This document shows, one piece after another, positions 59,431 through 64,000 of a stretch of 64,000 bases of DNA. Below the pieces are notes generated by a model. The model had not been told where the DNA came from. It did not search any database and saw nothing but the letters and a program-made list of their open reading frames with translations. The stretch spans positions 3,037 to 67,036 of the forward strand of contig CATYJU010000007.1 of assembly GCA_958407995.1 (NCBI GenBank), in the 5' to 3' direction. The stretch's first letter is position 1. The number at the start of each line of letters is the position of its first letter. Origin of the DNA: an uncultured Collinsella sp. (GTDB lineage Bacteria; Actinomycetota; Coriobacteriia; Coriobacteriales; Coriobacteriaceae). Position numbers and translations under genes: made by a program.

Positions 59431-60306
59431 CTACACAAGACCCCAGGTCTTGACCTCTTGGTCGAGCCAGCCATCGGCCAGGCGATCGCAAATCACCTGA
59501 TCGACCACGGCCGAAAGGTCGCAGCCCTTCTTGGTCGCCACGCCGTAGCCCTGCTCGCCAAACTTGACCTCGGGCTGCAGCAGCTCAACGGTCTCGTTCA
59601 TGTAACCGGCCAGCGTGGAGCGGTCCATGGCAAAGACGTCGATATTGCCGGCGTCGAGCGAACTCTTGATGATGGGGTAGCCGCTAAAGGCCCTAAACTC
59701 GGGCTTGCAGCTAAAGCCGTTGTCCTTGATCATCTGCTCGATCAGGCCCTGCGTGGTAGCACCCTGGCTCACACCAATGACCTTGCCGTCCAGGTCCTCA
59801 ATCGAGGCAAAACCCGAACGCTTCTTGACCATGAGTCCCACGTAGTCGGTGCGGTACGGCGTCGAGAAATCCCAACTCTTCTTGCGCTCGTCGGTGATGG
59901 TGTAAGTCGCCGCGACCACGTCGAGTTGGCCATTATCGATCAGCGGCCCGCGCGTCTTGGGCGTTACATCGGTAAACTCGACTAGCTCCTGGGCGCGAGC
60001 ATCCTTGTAGCTCACACCAAAGACGGCAGCGGCGATCTGGTAGCACAAATCGACTTCCATGCCCTCAAAGCGGCCCTTAGCGGTGTCGTAATAGCCATAG
60101 CCGGGAACGTCCTTCTTAACGCCGGCATTCAGATGGCCACGCGACTTGATGGCCGCAAGCTTGGACCCCTTGTCGGAGCCCTCGCCGCTGGTGGAGTTGC
60201 CGCAACCGGTAAGCGCAGTCCCCGTCAGCGCGAGCATGCCGGCGCCAGCCAGCTGCAAAAAGCGACGGCGCGACACGGCCGCCCTCGTCATATCCGTCAT
60301 GTCCAT
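59431..60306 (-). CDS. Amino acid ABC transporter substrate-binding lipoprotein
   Basis: About 291 aa. N-terminal twin-arginine-like SRRRFLQLAGAG followed by a hydrophobic stretch and lipobox LTGC (lipidated C35), then a SBP_bac_3 domain (AIKSRGHLNAGVKKDVPGYG; FEGMEVDLCYQIAAA; GVSQGATTQGLIEQ). It captures the amino acid outside the membrane. Export may be by the Tat system. It lies between the ATPase and permease genes. Confidence 0.9.
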   Translation of the reverse strand: MDMTDMTRAAVSRRRFLQLAGAGMLALTGTALTGCGNSTSGEGSDKGSKLAAIKSRGHLNAGVKKDVPGYGYYDTAKGRFEGMEVDLCYQIAAAVFGVSYKDARAQELVEFTDVTPKTRGPLIDNGQLDVVAATYTITDERKKSWDFSTPYRTDYVGLMVKKRSGFASIEDLDGKVIGVSQGATTQGLIEQMIKDNGFSCKPEFRAFSGYPIIKSSLDAGNIDVFAMDRSTLAGYMNETVELLQPEVKFGEQGYGVATKKGCDLSAVVDQVICDRLADGWLDQEVKTWGLV

Positions 60307-60314
60307 CACCGAGC

Positions 60315-61046
60315 CTAGTGCAGAATCTTGGACAGGAACTCGCGGCAGCGCGGGTTCTCGGGGTTATCGAAGAAGTGCTCGGGCGTGCCCTCCTCCAGAA
60401 TGCGGCCGTCCTCCATAAAGATGACGCGGTCGGCCACCTGGCGCGCAAAGCCCATCTCGTGCGTCACGCAGATCATGGTGATATCCTCCTGCGCAAGCTC
60501 AATCATAACGTCAAGGACTTCCTGGACCATCTCGGGGTCGAGCGCCGAGGTCGGCTCGTCAAACAGGATGATGGGCTGCTTGGTGCACAGGGCACGGGCG
60601 ATGGCGATGCGCTGTTGCTGACCACCCGAGAGATTCTGCGGATACTCGCCAGCCTTATGAGCCATGCCGACGCGCTTGAGCGCGGCGATGGCGATCTCGG
60701 TCGCCTCCTCCTTGCTCTTCTTTTGCAGCTTGATGGGCGCGAGCGTCAGGTTGCCGAGCACCGTCATGTTGGGATACAGGTTGAACTGCTGAAACACCAT
60801 GGAACTATACTTGCGAGCCATCTCCAGGTGATTCTTCTTGGTGAGCGGCGTACCGTCGATGACGACCTCGCCCGACGTGGGCTCCTCCAGATAATCGACG
60901 CAACGGATGAGCGTCGACTTACCCGAACCGGAAGGCCCGATCATTACGAGCTTCTCGCCGCGCTTAACGGTGAGATTGATATCTTTGAGCACATGCAGGT
61001 CGCCAAAGTACTTGTTGAGATGCTTGATCTCGATCATGTCTGCCAT
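60315..61046 (-). CDS. Amino acid ABC transporter ATP-binding protein
   Basis: 243 aa, GlnQ type. Walker A GPSGSGKST, signature LSGGQQQR, Walker B IILFDEPTSALD, switch His in CVTHEMGFA. First gene of the ATPase-SBP-permease-permease operon. Confidence 0.93.
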   Translation of the reverse strand: MADMIEIKHLNKYFGDLHVLKDINLTVKRGEKLVMIGPSGSGKSTLIRCVDYLEEPTSGEVVIDGTPLTKKNHLEMARKYSSMVFQQFNLYPNMTVLGNLTLAPIKLQKKSKEEATEIAIAALKRVGMAHKAGEYPQNLSGGQQQRIAIARALCTKQPIILFDEPTSALDPEMVQEVLDVMIELAQEDITMICVTHEMGFARQVADRVIFMEDGRILEEGTPEHFFDNPENPRCREFLSKILH

Positions 61047-61152
61047 GAATGTCCCTTCCCTGCGTTTACACGAGTTGCACTATTGTACGGAAAGAACCAC
61101 GTTTCCGCAGCCCACACTACATTCCCGTAAAGAACCCGCAACCTTCCACCCA

Positions 61153-61219
61153 CTCATTGGGGACAGACTTAAATGAGTACCCGCTCATTGGGCACTCATT
61201 TAAGTCTGTCCCCAATGAG
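61153..61219. repeat. TCATTGGGGACAG element with perfect 26-bp inverted arms
   Basis: CTCATTGGGGACAGACTTAA-ATGAGT (61153-61178), a 15-base centre containing CTCATTGGG, and the exact inverse at 61194-61219. Confidence 0.85.
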
Positions 61220-61263
61220 CGCCGAAAATAATACAACCGCCCTTGTTGAGCATAAGTCAGCGA

Positions 61264-61362
61264 AAACCCGTACACGCGAGCAAGGTGACGTGAAATGAAA
61301 GGGCGCAGACCTTATGGTCGCGCCCTTGAAATTGAACGTCAGATTGCCGCGTGTACGGGTTT
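61264..61362. repeat. 99-bp imperfect palindrome
   Basis: Outer arms AAACCCGTACACGCG, inner TGACGT and AAGGGCGC...GCGCCCTT stems, centre AGACCTTATGGTCG. It could serve as a terminator for yqeY on the minus strand, but is much longer than needed. Confidence 0.7.
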
Positions 61363-61375
61363 GCAGCGTCGAGCC

Positions 61376-61403
61376 GTTACGCGGTTTGGTAAAACCGCGT
61401 AAC
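61376..61403 (-). terminator. Hairpin after yqeY
   Basis: GTTACGCGGTTT / AAACCGCGTAAC stem, four-base loop, 4 bases beyond the stop codon. No T tract. Confidence 0.5.
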
Positions 61404-61406
61404 AAA

Positions 61407-61850
61407 TTACGCAAGTTTGGCGCCAACGATCTTTGCCGCGGCAGGCTTATCGAAATTGCCACCGGTGGCCTTGCCGAGTGCTCCCATGACCTGGCCCATC
61501 TGCTTCTTGGACGTGGCGCCCAGCTCAGCGATGACCTGCTCGATCAGAGCCTCGAGCTCCTCGCCCGAAACCTGCGCGGGCAGCAGGCTCTCCAGAATCT
61601 TGACCTGCTCGGTCAGGTTGTCGGTACGCTCCTGGTCGGTACCGGCCTTAATGGACATCTCCAGCGTCTCGCTCGTCTGCTTAATCAGACGCTTGATCAT
61701 GCTGTTGACGTCTTCCTCGGTCACGTCGCGGCGCTCGTTAACCTCGATATTCTTCACCTCGGCCTTGACCTGGCGAATGATAGACAGGCGAACCTTGTCC
61801 TTGGCCTTCATGGCCGCAATCATTTCCTTCTGCAGTTCTTCGTTAGTCAT
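61407..61850 (-). CDS. GatB/YqeY domain-containing protein
   Basis: 147 aa; AGGAGG eight bases before the ATG. All-helical YqeY family: MTNEELQKEMIAAMKAKDK, RLSIIRQVKAEVKN, and the C-terminal GKATGGNFDKPAAAKIV motif shared with the GatB tail. Stand-alone members probably bind tRNA or act in translation; the role is not firmly known. It is 54 bases downstream of the PPIase gene. Confidence 0.9.
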   Translation of the reverse strand: MTNEELQKEMIAAMKAKDKVRLSIIRQVKAEVKNIEVNERRDVTEEDVNSMIKRLIKQTSETLEMSIKAGTDQERTDNLTEQVKILESLLPAQVSGEELEALIEQVIAELGATSKKQMGQVMGALGKATGGNFDKPAAAKIVGAKLA

Positions 61851-61904
61851 CTGCAAATCCTCCTCAATAGTGCGGGCGGCACTCGCACGAGCGCCGCCCC
61901 ATGA

Positions 61905-63125
61905 TTACTCAGTCGTCGACGAATCGTCGGTCGAACTCTTGGTGACGCCCTTCAGGCTGACGTTGTACGGCACGTCCTTGGGCATGGGGTTAACGGTGAT
62001 GTCGGCATCCTTCTTGTACTGCTCCAGCCACTCGCTGTACGCGGTGCTTGCCGCCTGCGTCTTCACCACATTGGAGACGTACTTCTTGATGTCCTTGGGC
62101 ACCTGCTTAATGTCATCGACCTGATTATCGACATGGAAGTAGTCAGTGCACTTGATGATGTGGTAACCATAGGTCGACTCGACGACGTCGCTCACATCGC
62201 CCTTGTTGAGTCCCTCGAGCGCCGCCTGGTAGCTGTCGACGAAGGTGGTGAGTTTGTCCCAGCCCACATCGCCCTTCTTATCCTTGGAGCCGGTATCGTC
62301 GGAGTACTGCTCCACGGCGTCCTCAAAGCTCAGCTCGCCGGAGTTAATCTTGTCCAGGCACTCCTGCGCCTTGGCCTTGGCGGCAGCCTTGTCTTCGTCG
62401 GAAGCGTCGGAATCGACCTTGATAAGGATATTCGATGAACGGCGGGCATCGTTGTAGTTAGACAGGTTCTCGTTGATGTAATCGACGATCTCACTGTCCT
62501 TGGGCTTACTGGTGGGCGCCACGACGTCCTTAAGCTTTTGCTGTGCCAGGTTCTCCTTGAGCGAGTCCTTGTAGGTGTCCTCGGTATAGCCGTAGGTCTT
62601 AAGGGTCTTCTTAAAGGCCTTGGCACCGCCCGCGCTCTTGCACGCGTTCTTCCATGCCTTCTCGACCTCCTCGTCCGACACCGTCACGCCGTTTTCCTTC
62701 TGCGCCTGCTGGAGCAGAATCTGCTGCGTGTAGGAATCGATGAGCTGCTTGCGGTACTTTTTGGGCGTCAGGTCGTTGTCGACCAGATACTGCGCCCAGT
62801 CCTTGTCCTTGGTGTAACCGTAGGACGTGCGCATGCTCATGATCTGCTTGGTCACGGTGTCCTCGGTGAGGTTGGTACCGTTGATGGTGGCGGCGACACC
62901 GCCGGTAAGCTTGTAGCTCGAGGTATCCTCTGCCTGCGACATGAGACCGGAGCATGCCATGGCCGAGACGGAAAGCAGCATTGCTAGCACGCCGATAACC
63001 ACCAGGACGATCTTGACGGTCTTGGACACGTACGTCTTGCGCTGCTTCTTACGAGAGCTGGAGGCAGCGCGAGCCTGCTGCTCGGGCATCGGCGCGGCCT
63101 CGGAGTTCTTTTTCTTGTTTGCCAT
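61905..63125 (-). CDS. Membrane-anchored parvulin-type peptidyl-prolyl isomerase
   Basis: 406 aa. Basic cytoplasmic N-terminus, one hydrophobic segment (about 37-58) with a Cys in AMACSGL that could be a lipobox, a SurA/PrsA-like chaperone region (75-210) and a PpiC rotamase domain (about 220-320; RRSSNILIKVDSD; FEDAVEQYSDDTGS; VVESTYGYHIIKC). Extracytoplasmic folding factor. The Lys/Asp/Ser-rich composition is typical of PrsA-like foldases. Confidence 0.88.
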   Translation of the reverse strand: MANKKKNSEAAPMPEQQARAASSSRKKQRKTYVSKTVKIVLVVIGVLAMLLSVSAMACSGLMSQAEDTSSYKLTGGVAATINGTNLTEDTVTKQIMSMRTSYGYTKDKDWAQYLVDNDLTPKKYRKQLIDSYTQQILLQQAQKENGVTVSDEEVEKAWKNACKSAGGAKAFKKTLKTYGYTEDTYKDSLKENLAQQKLKDVVAPTSKPKDSEIVDYINENLSNYNDARRSSNILIKVDSDASDEDKAAAKAKAQECLDKINSGELSFEDAVEQYSDDTGSKDKKGDVGWDKLTTFVDSYQAALEGLNKGDVSDVVESTYGYHIIKCTDYFHVDNQVDDIKQVPKDIKKYVSNVVKTQAASTAYSEWLEQYKKDADITVNPMPKDVPYNVSLKGVTKSSTDDSSTTE

Positions 63126-63251
63126 AGTTGGCCTTTCGCATCACGAATCGAACAAACGCCATTGTGTCACAACGCGGACCCCGCGACACACCTGGTGCAT
63201 GGGGGACAGGTTAATCTGCACCATTTTGGTGCAAAGGGGGCTGTTCTGGCT

Positions 63252-63300
63252 GTCGGCAGTTAGGGACATTCCTTTTCTGCCGGCAGTTAGGAACAGTCCC
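63252..63300. repeat. TTAGGGACATTCC / TCTGCCGGCAG module, copy 2
   Basis: GTCGGCAGTTAGGGACATTCC then TTTTCTGCCGGCAGTTAGGAACAGTCC in two halves; matches 12784-12830 with few changes. Preceded at 63197-63236 by GGGGGACAGG and a GGTGCA hairpin. Confidence 0.7.
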
Positions 63301-63312
63301 CAAGTGCCGGCC

Positions 63313-63777
63313 CTAAAAGTGGCGACGGATGGCGTCGACCATGCCCTGGCATGTGGTCTGGCCAAGCACATCGGCTGCGGCGTCGGCATCCATAAAGATA
63401 TTCATAAGCGATTGCAGGGCATCGACCTGGCCGCCCGGCTCGGCGATGCCCAGATTGATGATGATCTGCGCCGGCACGGGGGCACCCATGCCCGCCATTG
63501 CACTGAACGTCACGGGCGCCGCGGGCTTTACCACCGCGATATAGGGCTTAGCCACAAATCCGGGATCGGTGTGCGGGATGGCGATGTTGGCCGCCGGCAT
63601 GGCAAGACCCGTGGGATAGGCATCCTCGCGCGTGCGGACGGCATCGAGCCAACCGGGCGCAATGTAACCGCGAGGTGCAAGCTCGTCCTCGAGCCGCGCA
63701 AACACCTCATCCGGCGTCGCGCACTCCCAATCAAAAAACACCAGCTCGGGCGTAAACAGTGCTTCGTTATCCGCCAT
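63313..63777 (-). CDS. PTS EIIA component, fructose/galactitol type
   Basis: 154 aa; GAGAGGTGAGCGC before the ATG. PTS_EIIA_2 fold: YPTGLAMPAANIAIPHTD holds the phosphorylated His (IPHTD), followed by VVKPAAPVTF and NLGIAEPGGQVDALQSLM, quoted in parts. It resembles galactitol-type GatA. No EIIB/EIIC neighbour is in view. It is a different EIIA class from that used by the glucoside EIICB on the island. Confidence 0.88.
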   Translation of the reverse strand: MADNEALFTPELVFFDWECATPDEVFARLEDELAPRGYIAPGWLDAVRTREDAYPTGLAMPAANIAIPHTDPGFVAKPYIAVVKPAAPVTFSAMAGMGAPVPAQIIINLGIAEPGGQVDALQSLMNIFMDADAAADVLGQTTCQGMVDAIRRHF

Positions 63778-63800
63778 GCGCTCACCTCTCTCACCTAGTC

Positions 63801-63846
63801 ACCTGCGGCGTTCTTAAACGACCGGTCATTCAAGAACGTCGCAGGT
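63801..63846. repeat. Inverted repeat upstream of the EIIA gene
   Basis: ACCTGCGGCGTTCTT / AAGAACGTCGCAGGT around a GACCGGTC centre; possible operator or terminator-like element. Confidence 0.55.
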
Positions 63847-63863
63847 AACCACCAAAAACAAAA

Positions 63864-63897
63864 GGTGGTCAGGCGCGCCTTGGCGCCAATGACCACC
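63864..63897 (-). terminator. Terminator of the right-edge gene
   Basis: GGTGGTCA...GCGCC-TT-GGCGC...TGACCACC stem; minus strand continues TTTTGTTTTT. Confidence 0.8.
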
Positions 63898-63929
63898 CTG
63901 ACCACTCAACTAAATTGTACTGTGCACCG

Positions 63930-64000
63930 CTAGCCGCGGGGCGCATCAATTGCGACCTTGCCGCTCTCCAGCACGTGGACGCGGCCGTCGGCGAGCATCT
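63930..64000 (-). CDS. C-terminal end of a gene running off the right edge (partial)
   Basis: 23 codons: MLADGRVHVLESGKVAI then DAPRG and a TAG. The ADGRVHVLESGKV form could be the end of an ABC-type ATPase (V-L-DG-R pattern), but this is too short to decide. Confidence 0.45.
   Translation of the reverse strand, partial: MLADGRVHVLESGKVAIDAPRG

Overview
The window looks like chromosomal DNA from a Coriobacteriia gut actinobacterium, most probably Collinsella. That is my inference from the GC-rich coding style, an Ech-type energy-converting hydrogenase, NfnAB, a fused FolP-FolK, and many short palindromic intergenic repeats; no rRNA or species marker is present. Genes are densely packed, and most of the first 28 kb is on the minus strand.

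Layout. 1-6.7 kb: a partial MgtE-type Mg transporter end, a NodB-like deacetylase with altered metal ligands, small PRC-barrel and YtxH proteins, a CNNM/HlyC-type CBS protein and hemolysin III. 6.8-9.1 kb: a membrane-anchored esterase behind a promoter with two palindromic sites, and a DUF362 ferredoxin-like protein. 9.2-18.2 kb: a MacB/FtsX-type ABC pair, then an ABC-2 drug-type exporter (one ATPase, two permeases) divergent from a NarL-type two-component system that may control it. 18.2-19.0 kb: a cluster of inverted-repeat elements. 19.0-24.6 kb: a five-gene [NiFe] group 4 hydrogenase operon in which the antiporter-like and NuoH-like membrane subunits are fused. 24.9-27.8 kb: an HTH protein and an old-yellow-enzyme/FAD oxidoreductase, followed by an array of four 55-bp hairpins with an 80-81 bp period.

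28.3-39.9 kb is an integrated genomic island bounded by a 51-bp direct repeat made of the 3' part of an initiator tRNA gene; the intact tRNA lies at the right end. It holds a decayed tyrosine integrase, an ORF6N/PLD-like protein, a two-gene TIR plus caspase-like operon (candidate Thoeris-type anti-phage system and the most interesting item here), transposase remnants, and a sugar module: PTS EIICB, a small membrane protein, a GH4 6-phospho-alpha-glucosidase and an RpiR regulator.

39.9-64 kb is mostly core: coaX, a biotin-ligase-like gene, folP-folK, sirtuin, exoIII, an ECF vitamin-type transporter (S, AA', T), glmU, prs, a PD-(D/E)XK-like gene flanked by two copies of a ~200-bp inverted-repeat element, pth, nfnAB, a cytidylate-kinase-like gene, a polar amino acid ABC importer, yqeY, a parvulin PPIase, a PTS EIIA and the 3' end of a further gene.

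The hydrogenase (ferredoxin/H2/ion gradient) and NfnAB (ferredoxin/NADH/NADPH) fit an anaerobic fermentative metabolism. The intergenic regions carry at least seven distinct repeat families, several of fixed length with covarying arms, and some starting exactly at stop codons.
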